A DNA stretch of 64,000 nucleotides from Muribaculaceae bacterium (GTDB taxonomy: Bacteria; Bacteroidota; Bacteroidia; Bacteroidales; Muribaculaceae): positions 1 through 64,000 of the forward strand of contig JAFYYI010000084.1 of assembly GCA_017557665.1 (NCBI GenBank), written 5' to 3'. Shown in pieces: positions 1 through 8,824 of the stretch. Numbering within the stretch: position 1 is the stretch's first letter; every line of letters begins with the position of its first letter. Made by a program: the position numbers and the translations under genes. Below the pieces are notes generated by a model. The model was given only the letters and a program-made list of their open reading frames with translations, was not told where the DNA came from and did no database searches.

Positions 1-836
1 AAGTTGAAGATACCGTTGTCGTCCCAGCCGTGCTCGTCGTCGCCGATGAGTTTGCGCTTGGGGTCGGTGCTCAAGGTGGTCTTGCCGGTGCCCGAGAGAC
101 CGAAGAAGATAGCGGTGTTCTCGCCATTCATGTCGCAGTTGGCCGAGCAGTGCATGGCAGCAATGCCCTTGAGGGGCAGGAAGTAGTTCATCATCGAGAA
201 CATACCCTTCTTCATCTCACCACCGTACCAGGTGTTGAGGATGACCTGCTCGTTGCTGGTCACGTTGAAGACAACGGCGGTGTCGCTGTTCAGACCCAGC
301 TCCTTGTAGTTGTCGACCTTGGCCTTGCTGGCGCAGTAAACAGTGAAGTCGGGCTCCTGGTCAAACTCCTCCTCGTTCTGAGGACGGATGAACATGTTGG
401 TCACGAAGTGGGCCTGCCATGCCACCTCCATGATGAAGCGCACCTTCATGCGGGTATCCTTGTTGGCACCGCAGAAACCGTCAACAACAAACAGACGCTT
501 GCCGCTCAGCTGCTTTACGGCGAGATCCTTGAGAGCAGCCCAGGTAGCCTCGGTCACAGGCTTATTGTCATTGGGGTAACCAGGCGTGGTCCACCACACC
601 TTGTCATGGCTGTTGGCATCGTCAACGATGAATTTATCTTTAGGAGAACGGCCGGTGTAGACACCAGTCATCACATTGATGGCACCCAGTTCGGTTTCCT
701 GACCCTTGTCAAAACCTTCCAGACCGGGTTTCATCTCCTCATTGAACATCACCTCATAGCTGGGGTTGTAAAGAACCTCGGTAACACCAGTGATACCGTA
801 CTTTTCTGCTAAGATAGCCTTATCAAATTTAGCCAT
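1..836 (-). CDS. pckA: Phosphoenolpyruvate carboxykinase (ATP), N-terminal part
   Basis: The protein begins [14 protein letters not shown] at 836 and runs off the left edge, so only about 278 of the usual 530-540 residues are visible. The segment [11 protein letters not shown] near residue 70 and the kinase loop [11 protein letters not shown] near residue 247 are hallmarks of the ATP-dependent enzyme, which interconverts oxaloacetate and PEP with CO2 in the cytosol. In Bacteroidales it mainly runs towards oxaloacetate, feeding the succinate/propionate pathway (family knowledge). The start follows an A/T-rich leader as usual in this phylum. The gene is monocistronic as far as can be seen, and the C-terminal half lies outside the window. 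Confidence 0.95.
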   Translation of the reverse strand, partial: MAKFDKAILAEKYGITGVTEVLYNPSYEVMFNEEMKPGLEGFDKGQETELGAINVMTGVYTGRSPKDKFIVDDANSHDKVWWTTPGYPNDNKPVTEATWAALKDLAVKQLSGKRLFVVDGFCGANKDTRMKVRFIMEVAWQAHFVTNMFIRPQNEEEFDQEPDFTVYCASKAKVDNYKELGLNSDTAVVFNVTSNEQVILNTWYGGEMKKGMFSMMNYFLPLKGIAAMHCSANCDMNGENTAIFFGLSGTGKTTLSTDPKRKLIGDDEHGWDDNGIFN

Positions 837-889
837 AATAAAACTTTAGTTATTAATGATTTAGAAATTACCTTAATTTGAAAACGGTG

Positions 890-897
890 CAAAATTA
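890..897 (-). promoter_or_regulatory. Bacteroidetes -7 box for pckA
   Basis: On the minus strand this reads TAATTTTG, matching TAnnTTTG, about 55 bases upstream of the pckA start. No convincing -33 TTTG lies at the expected distance, so this is only a half-supported promoter. Confidence 0.4.
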
Positions 898-974
898 CGC
901 AATAATTTATAATGAGCGGCATGCATTAAAGAAAAATTTCCTTAATTGGCGCCTCATTATATATTTTTAGCAGT

Positions 975-1553
975 TCAGCAGCCACCGCAACCACAATCGC
1001 AGCCGTCACCGTGGTCGTGTCCACAGTCACCACTGTTGCAGTCCTCACAGCCGCAGCCGCAGCCGTGATGCTTGGGATTGAGCTCCTCGGGTGTCGCGTC
1101 GCGCACCGTCTTGACGTAACCGCTGTAGCGTACCGTCTCGCCGGCAAGCTGGTGGTTGAAGTCCATGAAGACCTTGTCGTCGGTGACCTTGACCACCTGT
1201 CCCTCGATGCGCATACCCTCTTGAGTCATCATGGGCACGCGAGCACCGGGACGGATATTCTCGGCGTCAAACTTGCCGTCGATATGAAAGATTTCCTTCT
1301 CCAGTTCATAAATCAGTTCGGGGTTCTTCACACCGAAAGCCTCATGGGGCTGCAATGTAAAGTCAAATTTCTCGCCCTGTTCCAGTCCCATGATGTGGTT
1401 CTGGAAGCCCTCGATAAGCGACAAGTCCATACCGAATACAAAAGCGTCGGGGTGCTCATCGTTGAACTTGAACACACTGACCTGTTGTTCGTCGCTAACG
1501 ACGAAGATTTCATACACAAGCTCTACATATTTACCTGCTTGAATTTTCTCCAT
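975..1553 (-). CDS. slyD: SlyD-like FKBP peptidyl-prolyl isomerase with Cys/His tail
   Basis: A protein of about 192 residues with the SlyD-type FKBP fold (MEKIQAGKYVELVYEIF at the N-terminus, then HEAFGV and the inserted flap domain). It is a cytosolic proline cis/trans isomerase and chaperone. The last ~30 residues are packed with Cys, His and Asp (for example GCGCGCEDC and CGHDHGDGC), the metal-binding tail that in E. coli SlyD binds nickel for hydrogenase maturation (family knowledge). An in-frame ATG at 1583 would add ten Lys/Thr/Asn-rich residues; 1553 is preferred because the intervening A-rich DNA looks like a leader and MEKIQ aligns with family starts. No hydrogenase gene is visible nearby. 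Confidence 0.9.
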   Translation of the reverse strand: MEKIQAGKYVELVYEIFVVSDEQQVSVFKFNDEHPDAFVFGMDLSLIEGFQNHIMGLEQGEKFDFTLQPHEAFGVKNPELIYELEKEIFHIDGKFDAENIRPGARVPMMTQEGMRIEGQVVKVTDDKVFMDFNHQLAGETVRYSGYVKTVRDATPEELNPKHHGCGCGCEDCNSGDCGHDHGDGCDCGCGGC

Positions 1554-1669
1554 TTTGTTTTGAGTTGTTTTTTTATTTGTCATTATTCAGGTGGCATCTG
1601 TCCATCACGTGACGCATGCGGTCAATAGCAGAGAGACCACCCATTAAAACTGTTTTTTCTAATTTTTGG

Positions 1670-1677
1670 CAAAGATA
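1670..1677 (-). promoter_or_regulatory. -7 box for the slyD-like gene
   Basis: The minus strand reads TATCTTTG, a perfect TAnnTTTG, about 115 bases upstream of the isomerase start. The -33 position is not convincing. The rest of the 1554-1840 gap holds no ORF with coding character. Confidence 0.45.
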
Positions 1678-1840
1678 GTGCAAAAATCCTTTTAACCATG
1701 CAACTCCGAGGGTTTTCTTTCTGAATGAGAGAACATTTCACCGAAACTCATTCACCCTCGCTTGCTGTCGCTGAATAACTCCGTCGGTTTATTGAAATCA
1801 GAGCATTTTGTCCATGTTACAAGTGAATTTGTCTAAAAAC

Positions 1841-1872
1841 TTTGTATAGTTGAATAGAGTTGTATATCTTTG
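1841..1872 (+). promoter_or_regulatory. Primary sigma promoter of the LytS/LytTR operon
   Basis: TTTG at 1841-1844 and TATCTTTG at 1865-1872 are separated by 20 bases, the canonical Bacteroidetes -33/-7 arrangement. The kinase ATG follows 37 bases later. Confidence 0.75.
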
Positions 1873-1909
1873 CGAAATTCAAATAAGGTGATTAATCGCG
1901 ATATCAGAT

Positions 1910-2974
1910 ATGACAGCAACCATTCAAGAGACCAAGAACAATAACCGCTATCTGGTGCTGCACCTGCTATGCTGGGCAGTGATTATCGTTGTGCCTATGT
2001 TCTTCCATAGCTCCGGTGACGACTGGCCAACGGTCATGAACCGTTACTTGCGCTGGTTGGGCAATCCGTTGGCCTATATGCTGGTGTTCTATGTCAACTA
2101 CTTGTGGCTCGTGCCCCGCTTCCTGCTCAAGAAGCGCGACTGGAAGATGTTCCTGTTCATCAATATACTCATGATTGTGGCAGGGCTGATTACCATCGAC
2201 CTGTTTCACTGGTGTGTCACCCGTGTGTTGCCCGAGATTCCCAGCAATAGACAATATGTGAGATTACCGCTCTACTTCTGGGCCATCTTGACACTCATCC
2301 TGATTATCGCGCTGGCCGTTGCAGTGCGCATAACCCAACGATGGCAGCACATCGAGGAAGCCCGCAAGGAAGCCGAGGCTGCTCGCGCCGAGGCCGAGTT
2401 GAGCAACCTGCGCAACCAGTTGAACCCTCATTTCCTGCTGAACACGCTGAACAACATTTATGCGCTTATCGCCTTTGACCAGGACAAGGCGCAGACTGCA
2501 GTGGGCGAGCTGAGCAAGTTGCTGCGGCATGTGCTGTACGAGAGTCAAGAGGACTTTGTGCCGCTGAGTAAAGAGGTCGATTTCATCAATAACTACATCG
2601 AGTTGATGAAAATACGCATGACCGACAATGTGAAAGTCCATAACAATATCCACGTGAAGCCCAATGACTCGACTCCCGTGGCTCCGCTCCTCTTTATCTC
2701 CTTGATCGAGAACGCCTTCAAGCATGGCATCTCCCCTCAGGGCAAGGGCGAAATCAGTATTGACCTCCACCAGGTGAATGGTGACATCACCTGTGAAATC
2801 CTCAACACCTGTTATCCCAAGCGTGAGAACGACAAGAGCGGCTCGGGCATCGGTCTGGAACAGGTGAGTCGCCGTCTGGAACTCTTGTACCCCGAACGCT
2901 ACACCTGGGAGAAGGGAAAGAGTGAAGACGGTCAAACATATTATTCCAAACTCACTATTAAGAAAGAATCATGA
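1910..2974 (+). CDS. LytS/YehU-type sensor histidine kinase
   Basis: A 354-residue kinase with four likely transmembrane helices in the first ~145 residues and almost no periplasmic domain. A short coiled coil (EEARKEAEAARAEAEL) leads into the His_kinase box QLNPHFLLNTLNNIYALI, in which His174 is the predicted phosphorylation site. A C-terminal HATPase region contains LIENAFKHG and GSGIGLEQV. It should autophosphorylate and pass phosphate to the LytTR regulator whose ATG overlaps its stop codon by four bases. The signal is unknown; a membrane-embedded sensor suggests envelope state or a small hydrophobic ligand (inference). Confidence 0.93.
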   Translation: MTATIQETKNNNRYLVLHLLCWAVIIVVPMFFHSSGDDWPTVMNRYLRWLGNPLAYMLVFYVNYLWLVPRFLLKKRDWKMFLFINILMIVAGLITIDLFHWCVTRVLPEIPSNRQYVRLPLYFWAILTLILIIALAVAVRITQRWQHIEEARKEAEAARAEAELSNLRNQLNPHFLLNTLNNIYALIAFDQDKAQTAVGELSKLLRHVLYESQEDFVPLSKEVDFINNYIELMKIRMTDNVKVHNNIHVKPNDSTPVAPLLFISLIENAFKHGISPQGKGEISIDLHQVNGDITCEILNTCYPKRENDKSGSGIGLEQVSRRLELLYPERYTWEKGKSEDGQTYYSKLTIKKES

Positions 2975-3690
2975 TCATCAAGTGTGCAATTGTTGACGAC
3001 GAGCCTCTAGCAGTCGAACTGCTTGCAAGTTATGTGAAAAGAATACCCTTCCTGGAACTGTGCGGCAAGTACAACAACGCTACCGATGCCCTGCATGGCA
3101 TCGGTGAACAGCCGGTAGACCTGCTCTTCCTCGACATCCAGATGCCGGAGCTCAATGGCCTGGAATTAAGTAAAATGGTTCCCGAAAACACGCGCATCGT
3201 GTTCACGACGGCCTTCAACCAGTATGCCGTTGACGGTTTTCGTGTCAATGCGTTGGACTACCTGGTGAAGCCCATCAGCTATGCCGATTTCCTGGAAGCG
3301 TGCAACAAGGCGCTGCAATGGTTCCAGCTTCTGCAGCAGAGCGATCAACCGGCGCCCCGCACCGAAGAGGAGCCCACAAGCATCTTTGTCAAGAGCGAAT
3401 ACAAGCTATTGCAAATCAACCTTGATGATATCCGCTATATCGAGGGTCTGAAGGACTATGTGAAAATCTACACCGAACAGTCTCCGCACCCCATCCTCTC
3501 ACTGATGAACATGAAGGCCATCGAACAGATGCTTCCCGCATCGCGCTTCATCAGGGTTCACCGCTCCTTTATTGTCCAAAAAAGCAAAATCCGCGAGATA
3601 GAGCGCAACCGCATCGTGTTTGGCGACGTGTATATTCCCATCGGCGACAGCTACAAGCAGGCGTTCCAGGAATTCATCAATGCCAAATAG
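2971..3690 (+). CDS. LytTR-family response regulator
   Basis: A 239-residue regulator with an N-terminal receiver domain (IVDDEPLA; phosphoacceptor Asp55 in LLFLDIQMP; VFTTAF; the conserved Lys in LDYLVKPI) and a C-terminal LytTR DNA-binding domain from about residue 130 (FVKSEYKLLQI, RFIRVHRSFIV). It starts within the kinase stop (ATGA overlap), so the two are translationally coupled. LytTR proteins bind paired direct repeats upstream of targets; whether the neighbouring peptidase cluster is a target is unknown. Confidence 0.95.
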   Translation: MIIKCAIVDDEPLAVELLASYVKRIPFLELCGKYNNATDALHGIGEQPVDLLFLDIQMPELNGLELSKMVPENTRIVFTTAFNQYAVDGFRVNALDYLVKPISYADFLEACNKALQWFQLLQQSDQPAPRTEEEPTSIFVKSEYKLLQINLDDIRYIEGLKDYVKIYTEQSPHPILSLMNMKAIEQMLPASRFIRVHRSFIVQKSKIREIERNRIVFGDVYIPIGDSYKQAFQEFINAK

Positions 3691-3748
3691 TCCTGTAAAA
3701 AACGGAAATTACTTAAGATACTGAAATTTCAGATCTTACGGGAAACTA

Positions 3749-3835
3749 TGGTGGCCACGTCATCACGACGCGGCCACCAATTGTAAACCTTAAAACATCT
3801 TTTTTACAGGGCCGTACCTAATTAACCTTCGGCCC
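3749..3835 (+). terminator. Two tandem hairpins after the two-component operon
   Basis: TGGTGGCC at 3749-3756 pairs with GGCCACCA at 3772-3779, and GGGCCG at 3809-3814 pairs with CGGCCC at 3830-3835, followed by TTTATCATTT. The pair probably ends transcription of the kinase/regulator operon. The rest of the 3691-4146 gap is A/T-rich with no supported gene. Confidence 0.6.
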
Positions 3836-4005
3836 CTTTATCATTTCCAATCCATGAAGTTGAAGTTCATGGCCTGAATATGATTACTGTTTTTGAAGAA
3901 ACAAAGGTAGTGTTTTTTATAGAAATTCAACCGACCAGATGCTAAAAAACATTTATTAAAGGCACTTTTTACCTTAATAATAATAGGAATTGTCAAAAAA
4001 TACAC

Positions 4006-4013
4006 TACATTTG
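4006..4013 (+). promoter_or_regulatory. -7 box upstream of the M6 peptidase cluster
   Basis: TACATTTG matches TAnnTTTG. No TTTG occurs 19-21 bases upstream, so the -33 element is weak or replaced by an activator site. It would give a leader of about 125 bases before the ATG at 4147. Confidence 0.45.
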
Positions 4014-4146
4014 CGAATTGAAAACCAACATGCTGCGGCATGTAAAGATTGTAAGGGTGTTGTTCCAAGGGGTTGCCTAGACGGCTGCCTTGAGGATGAT
4101 ATCCTGTAAAGACTTGACTAAACCAAAACGATTTATACTACTTATA

Positions 4147-6375
4147 ATGAAAAAATTATCATTTTTGCTGATTACAGCACTTGTATGCATCCAGGCGCTC
4201 GCCATCCCGGCTCACAAAGGCTTGGTGCAGATGCCTCAGCCCGACGGCACCTATGTGACAATCGGACTCGTGGGCGATGAGTTTTACCACTTTAATGTGA
4301 CCGCCGACGGTTACACCGTGATACAAAATGACGAGGGCGCCTATTTTTACGCCCAACGCGACGGCATGTCCATAGTGCCCACCCAGATGCTGGCTCATGA
4401 TGCCAAAGACCGCACTGCCGCTGAGCGCGAATTTCTCGCTAACACCCCCAAGCGTCTTGTTGACAAGACGGGTGTGAACATGGCCCAGATGCAGCGTGTT
4501 AAACGCAACGTGGACCTCTCGAACTTCGACTTTGAGAACTTCCGCGGCTTGGTGATTCTGATTGACTTTGCCGACAAGAAATTCTCGTCTGACGATCCCA
4601 AGTCTTTCTATACTGAGTTGTTCAGCACCCCGAACCTCTCGCAATGGACCGACCCGAAAACCGGTGCCCTGGTGAACTGCAACGGCAGTGTGCGTGACTA
4701 TTTCGACGACCAGTCCGACGGCGCCTTCGCCCCTCCGTTTGACGTGTACGGTCCCTATACCTCCACCCGCAACGCGAGCCAATGCCAGCGTTACTCCCAC
4801 TCCATCTTCACCAAGGCATTGCAGGACGCCAATGCCGAAGTTGACTTCAGCCGCTACGACAACAATGGTGACGGCAAGGTGGACATGGTCTACTTCCTGG
4901 TAGCGGGATACACTTCAAGCTACGGCGGTAACAACTCTGGCTACCTGTGGCCCCATGCCTCCAACCTCTATTATGACTATATCTCCTACGACGGCAAGTG
5001 GATGGACCGCTATGCGTCCTCAGGTGAGTTGTATGGTTGGGAAAGCAGCCCCGCATCGGTTGTGACCGAAGGCATCGGCACCGTGTGCCATGAATTCAGC
5101 CATGTGCTTGGCTTGCCCGACTTCTATGACACCGACTATGAAGAAGGAGGCGGACAGAGCCACGACCCAGGCGGCTGGGACCTGATGGCCGGCGGCACCG
5201 ACTATAACTACGGCCGCACCCCCGTGGGTTATTCCTTCTTTGAGCGCTATGCCCTGGGATGGGCAAAGCCCAAAACCATCACCAAGGCAGGCAGCTACAC
5301 CTTGGAGGCGGTGAATATATCACGCAGCGGCTACATCCTGCGTACCCCCGTTCAGAAAGAGTTCTTCACCATCGAGAACCGTCAGCGCACCGGCTGGGAC
5401 ACCTATCTTCCCGGCCATGGCATGATTGTCACCCGCGTGGACAGTACCAACACGAGCATCTGGAACCAGAACAAGGTGAACTGCAATCCCGCACACAACT
5501 ATTTTGAGTTGTTGCGTGCAGGTAATTCCACATCGGACGACAGCGGCAGTGATCCCTTCCCTGGCACGCTGGGCAATCCCATGCTCACCAATGAGACCTT
5601 CCCCAACTTGAAGACTTGGGGTGGTTATGGCAACGACTTCAACATCGTTGGTATCAGCGAGAAGAACGGTGTCATTTCCTTCAACGTGGTGGAAGAGGGC
5701 GGCCTGCAGATGCTCATTGAGGACTTTGAGGACATGCCAGTTAACAGCAGCACCACCGACCAGAATGTGGAAGGCACTTTCACCAACTGGTCATTCAACA
5801 AGGCCGGTGTGCGTGCTCCCGGTGAGGGCAAGGCCGATGGCGACAACAGCGTGTTGATGAAGTTGCCCAGCCAGTTCTACAGCACCATACCTCTCTATTA
5901 CAACACTTACCTTGCCAGCATGACCGTGTTCAACACCGGCGCTTATGTGGCCAAGTATTCTCTCGAGTACTCCCTCGATGACGGAGCTACCTGGCTCAAG
6001 GTCTTCACCCCTGCCGGCGCCGTGTCGGCCGAGGTTCCCGCCAAGACCACAGCCATCTGCTACTGGAACCTTGAGCTCAACAACCACCAGCCTGCCCTCT
6101 ACCGCGTGTCGCAAGTGGGCGGTAACAAGAATGCCGCAACCTATATCGACAACTTCACCCTGTATTACACCGGTGAGGAAGGTGGTCCCATCGAGTACAA
6201 GGAAGGCGATGTGAACAACGACAACGAGGTGAATGTTGCTGACGTGAATACCTTGATCGACATCATCCTCGGAGGCAATGCCGATAACGACACGAAAAAG
6301 CGTGCCGACGTTAATAAGGACAACGAGGTGAACATTGCCGATGTTAATGCTCTCATCAGCATGATTCTCAGCTAA
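4147..6375 (+). CDS. Secreted M6-family metallopeptidase with C-terminal dockerin repeats (paralogue 1)
   Basis: A 742-residue exported protein. The start at 4147 gives a clean signal peptide (MKKLSFLLITALVCIQALA); an ATG at 4090 would add 19 residues with no signal-peptide character. The N-terminal region is shared with the next two genes (MPQPDGT, GDEFYHF, DGYTV). The zinc site is HEFSH at residues 315-319 followed by VLGLPDFYD, with a WDLMAGG turn downstream, as in M6 (immune-inhibitor-A-like) proteases. A beta-sandwich region (about 535-680) precedes two dockerin-like repeats at the extreme C-terminus, each with DVNxDxEVNxADVN spacing. It is first of three tandem paralogues and probably degrades extracellular protein. 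Confidence 0.92.
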   Translation: MKKLSFLLITALVCIQALAIPAHKGLVQMPQPDGTYVTIGLVGDEFYHFNVTADGYTVIQNDEGAYFYAQRDGMSIVPTQMLAHDAKDRTAAEREFLANTPKRLVDKTGVNMAQMQRVKRNVDLSNFDFENFRGLVILIDFADKKFSSDDPKSFYTELFSTPNLSQWTDPKTGALVNCNGSVRDYFDDQSDGAFAPPFDVYGPYTSTRNASQCQRYSHSIFTKALQDANAEVDFSRYDNNGDGKVDMVYFLVAGYTSSYGGNNSGYLWPHASNLYYDYISYDGKWMDRYASSGELYGWESSPASVVTEGIGTVCHEFSHVLGLPDFYDTDYEEGGGQSHDPGGWDLMAGGTDYNYGRTPVGYSFFERYALGWAKPKTITKAGSYTLEAVNISRSGYILRTPVQKEFFTIENRQRTGWDTYLPGHGMIVTRVDSTNTSIWNQNKVNCNPAHNYFELLRAGNSTSDDSGSDPFPGTLGNPMLTNETFPNLKTWGGYGNDFNIVGISEKNGVISFNVVEEGGLQMLIEDFEDMPVNSSTTDQNVEGTFTNWSFNKAGVRAPGEGKADGDNSVLMKLPSQFYSTIPLYYNTYLASMTVFNTGAYVAKYSLEYSLDDGATWLKVFTPAGAVSAEVPAKTTAICYWNLELNNHQPALYRVSQVGGNKNAATYIDNFTLYYTGEEGGPIEYKEGDVNNDNEVNVADVNTLIDIILGGNADNDTKKRADVNKDNEVNIADVNALISMILS

Positions 6376-6384
6376 AACCTAACT

Positions 6385-6464
6385 ATCAAGGTGGATACTA
6401 TCATCCATGAAGACCCAATGGCCTCAACAGCTCGGCTTGAATCAATGATAGCATCCACCTTGAT
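6385..6464 (+). terminator. Long-stem hairpin between M6 paralogues 1 and 2
   Basis: The 20-base arms 6385-6404 and 6445-6464 are complementary with one mismatch, enclose a 40-base loop and are followed by TATTTTATAA. This looks like a terminator, although the long loop could also be a processing or regulatory structure that uncouples expression of the paralogues. Confidence 0.6.
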
Positions 6465-6526
6465 TATTTTATAATGCCTACATAACCACTATCAAAAGTA
6501 TATTTTTCTAATTCAATTCAAAAGCT

Positions 6527-8737
6527 ATGAAGAAGATTTTAACGTTATCAGTGTTGGTGTTGATGTGCTTGATATCACGCGCCGTTCCTGCTGACCCGAC
6601 TCCAGTGTCAGTGACACAACCTGACGGCTCCACTTTAACCATCACCCTGCACGGAGACGAGTTCTTCCACTTCACCACAACCATCGACGGTTACACCGTG
6701 ATGAAAAACGCGTCGGGCTACTACACCTATGCCCAACTGGATAACGGCAGGCTGGTGGCAGGCGACCGCATCGCCCGCGACCCGTCGCATCGCTCTAACG
6801 CTGACCGTGCCGCACTGACCGCAATTCCCAAGGGCCTGGCAAGTGATACCATGGTCCAGAACGGCCGCAGGATGTTGGGAAAGCGCAACAGCGTGATGCG
6901 TCGCGTGGGTTCCGACGGCATGATGAATTACGACGGATTCCGTGGCTTAATCATCCTGATTAACTATACCAACAAAAAGTTCTCAATGCAGGATGCCAAC
7001 GCATTCTATGACGACATGGTCAACACCCATGATTTTACCGGCTACACGCTCAACGGCCGCACCGTGAGGATGACAGGCAGTGTGCGTGACTATTTCTATG
7101 ATAACTCTTCCCGTGTGTTCGACCCGCACTTTGATATCGTGGGTCCTGTTAACGTGAACTTTGATTGCACCGCTCCACAGGGCACTTCCCGCGCCGAGCC
7201 GATTTTCAATGAGGCGCTGGACCTCGTAGATGACGAGATTGACTTCAGCGACTATGACACCGATGGCGACGGATATGTTGACATGGTATTCTTCCTCGTA
7301 GCCGGTTTGTCGGCTAACTATAGCGGCAACAACAGCAACTACCTGTGGCCCCACATGTATTACCTGTACAACACCCCTATGCATGACGGAGTGGAGTTCG
7401 GCCTGTATGCCTGCTCTACTGAGATTGCCGGCTGGGAGAACTATTATTCTGACGTGAACGGCATTGGCACCTTCTGCCACGAGTTCGGTCATGTGCTGGG
7501 TCTTCCTGACCTCTATGACACTGACTACAGCGGTAGCGGCGGCGAGAGCCGCAACCCTGGCGAATGGTCCATCATGGCTGGCGGCAGCGGTAACAACTAC
7601 GGCCGTAATCCTGTGGGCTACAGCCTGTATGAGCGTTATGCCTTGGGGTTCACCAGACCCCTGCTCATCAATCGCCCGGGTCACTACACGATGCACCCGC
7701 TCGACCAGAGCAATCGGGGTTATCGACTCGACACTCCTGTCGATAACGAATTCTTCCTCATCGAGAACCGTCAACCCGGCAAGTGGGACCGCTATCTTCC
7801 CGGCCACGGCATGATGATTGCACGCGTCGACAGCACTAACGAGTATATCTGGTGGGCGAATCAGGTGAACTGTAATCCCAAGCGCATGTACTATGAGCTG
7901 TTGCGCGCCAAATACAACGGTGAAGACAGTAGCAGCGATCCCTTCCCTGGAACGGGAGGCGTGACCTCAATCACCAATGTCACCACCCCCAGCTTGCAGA
8001 CATGGGGAAAATTCTTCAACGATTATGCCATCTTCAACATTGCCGAGAATGATAATATCATCTCGTTCGACGTGGAAGATGACAACACTATACTGAACGT
8101 CATCGAGGACTTTGAGAACATGCCCGTCACAACCGACTTGAGTGCTAAAGGCGTGGAAGGCGTCTTCAGCAAGTGGGACTTTGTGAAGTGCGCCGTGGAG
8201 AGTCCCGAAGAGGGCAACTGCGACGGCAGTCGTGCCGTGGCGATGAAGAAACCGAGCCAGATAACCACTTCGAAGCCGCTCAGCATCTGTCCCTACATGC
8301 TCTCCTATACCATTCATAACCCGACGAGCACAGCAGCCAACATCAAGTTCTCCTACTCTCTTGACCGCGGTGAAACTTGGACTGCGCCACTCGAGGGTAC
8401 CATCTCGGCCGAAGGCCATTCCGTTCACACGGCTATGGTCAGCTTGCCTATGACCGCACCCATCATGCTGCGTTTCAATCAGGTCTCGGGCAGTAACAAG
8501 GTGAGCATCTACCTTGACAATATCAAGCTGTATTATCAGGACACCTGGCCCGAGCAGACTCTCCCTGGCGACGTGAACCGTGACAGCGAGGTCAACATTG
8601 CCGATGTTAACGTAATGATCATGCTGATCCTGGACGGTGACATCGATGACGAAACAAAACCCATTGCCGATGTAAACGGCGACGGTGAGATCAACATTGC
8701 CGATGTGAACATGTTGATCGACATGATTGTCAGGTAA
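6527..8737 (+). CDS. Secreted M6-family metallopeptidase with C-terminal dockerin repeats (paralogue 2)
   Basis: A 736-residue paralogue of its neighbours. The signal peptide is MKKILTLSVLVLMCLISRA; the active-site motif HEFGH lies at residues 318-322 followed by VLGLPDLYD, and WSIMAGG follows. The N-terminal block (TQPDGS, GDEFFHF, DGYTVM) matches the other two copies. The C-terminus carries two dockerin-like repeats (GDVNRDSEVNIADVN and ADVNGDGEINIADVN) with intact Asp/Asn calcium-loop positions. No T9SS-type C-terminal sorting domain is present, so dockerin repeats occupy the place where a sorting or anchoring domain is usually found. A 151-base gap with a long hairpin separates it from paralogue 1. 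Confidence 0.92.
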   Translation: MKKILTLSVLVLMCLISRAVPADPTPVSVTQPDGSTLTITLHGDEFFHFTTTIDGYTVMKNASGYYTYAQLDNGRLVAGDRIARDPSHRSNADRAALTAIPKGLASDTMVQNGRRMLGKRNSVMRRVGSDGMMNYDGFRGLIILINYTNKKFSMQDANAFYDDMVNTHDFTGYTLNGRTVRMTGSVRDYFYDNSSRVFDPHFDIVGPVNVNFDCTAPQGTSRAEPIFNEALDLVDDEIDFSDYDTDGDGYVDMVFFLVAGLSANYSGNNSNYLWPHMYYLYNTPMHDGVEFGLYACSTEIAGWENYYSDVNGIGTFCHEFGHVLGLPDLYDTDYSGSGGESRNPGEWSIMAGGSGNNYGRNPVGYSLYERYALGFTRPLLINRPGHYTMHPLDQSNRGYRLDTPVDNEFFLIENRQPGKWDRYLPGHGMMIARVDSTNEYIWWANQVNCNPKRMYYELLRAKYNGEDSSSDPFPGTGGVTSITNVTTPSLQTWGKFFNDYAIFNIAENDNIISFDVEDDNTILNVIEDFENMPVTTDLSAKGVEGVFSKWDFVKCAVESPEEGNCDGSRAVAMKKPSQITTSKPLSICPYMLSYTIHNPTSTAANIKFSYSLDRGETWTAPLEGTISAEGHSVHTAMVSLPMTAPIMLRFNQVSGSNKVSIYLDNIKLYYQDTWPEQTLPGDVNRDSEVNIADVNVMIMLILDGDIDDETKPIADVNGDGEINIADVNMLIDMIVR

Positions 8738-8761
8738 GAGAGCGTTTTTCTCTTACCTGAC
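8729..8761 (+). terminator. Perfect hairpin overlapping a stop codon
   Basis: GTCAGGTAAGAG (8729-8740) pairs exactly with CTCTTACCTGAC (8750-8761) around a 9-base loop. The TAA stop of M6 paralogue 2 (8735-8737) lies inside the stem. No U-tract follows, so it may be an mRNA-stabilising 3' hairpin or a ribosome-dependent element rather than a simple terminator. Confidence 0.55.
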
Positions 8762-8824
8762 ACACACCAAATCTATATACCACAACTGACCCTTAATCAT
8801 CTATTATTATTAACTATAAATTTG

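Noticed and set aside
30..812. 260-codon plus-strand ORF antisense to pckA
   Set aside because: The minus strand encodes unmistakable PEP carboxykinase, including the GTGKTT loop; this ORF is its mirror.
3841..4068. 75-codon minus-strand ORF in the gap before the M6 cluster
   Set aside because: A/T-driven codon use, no recognisable motif, and it runs across the -7 element of the M6 cluster.
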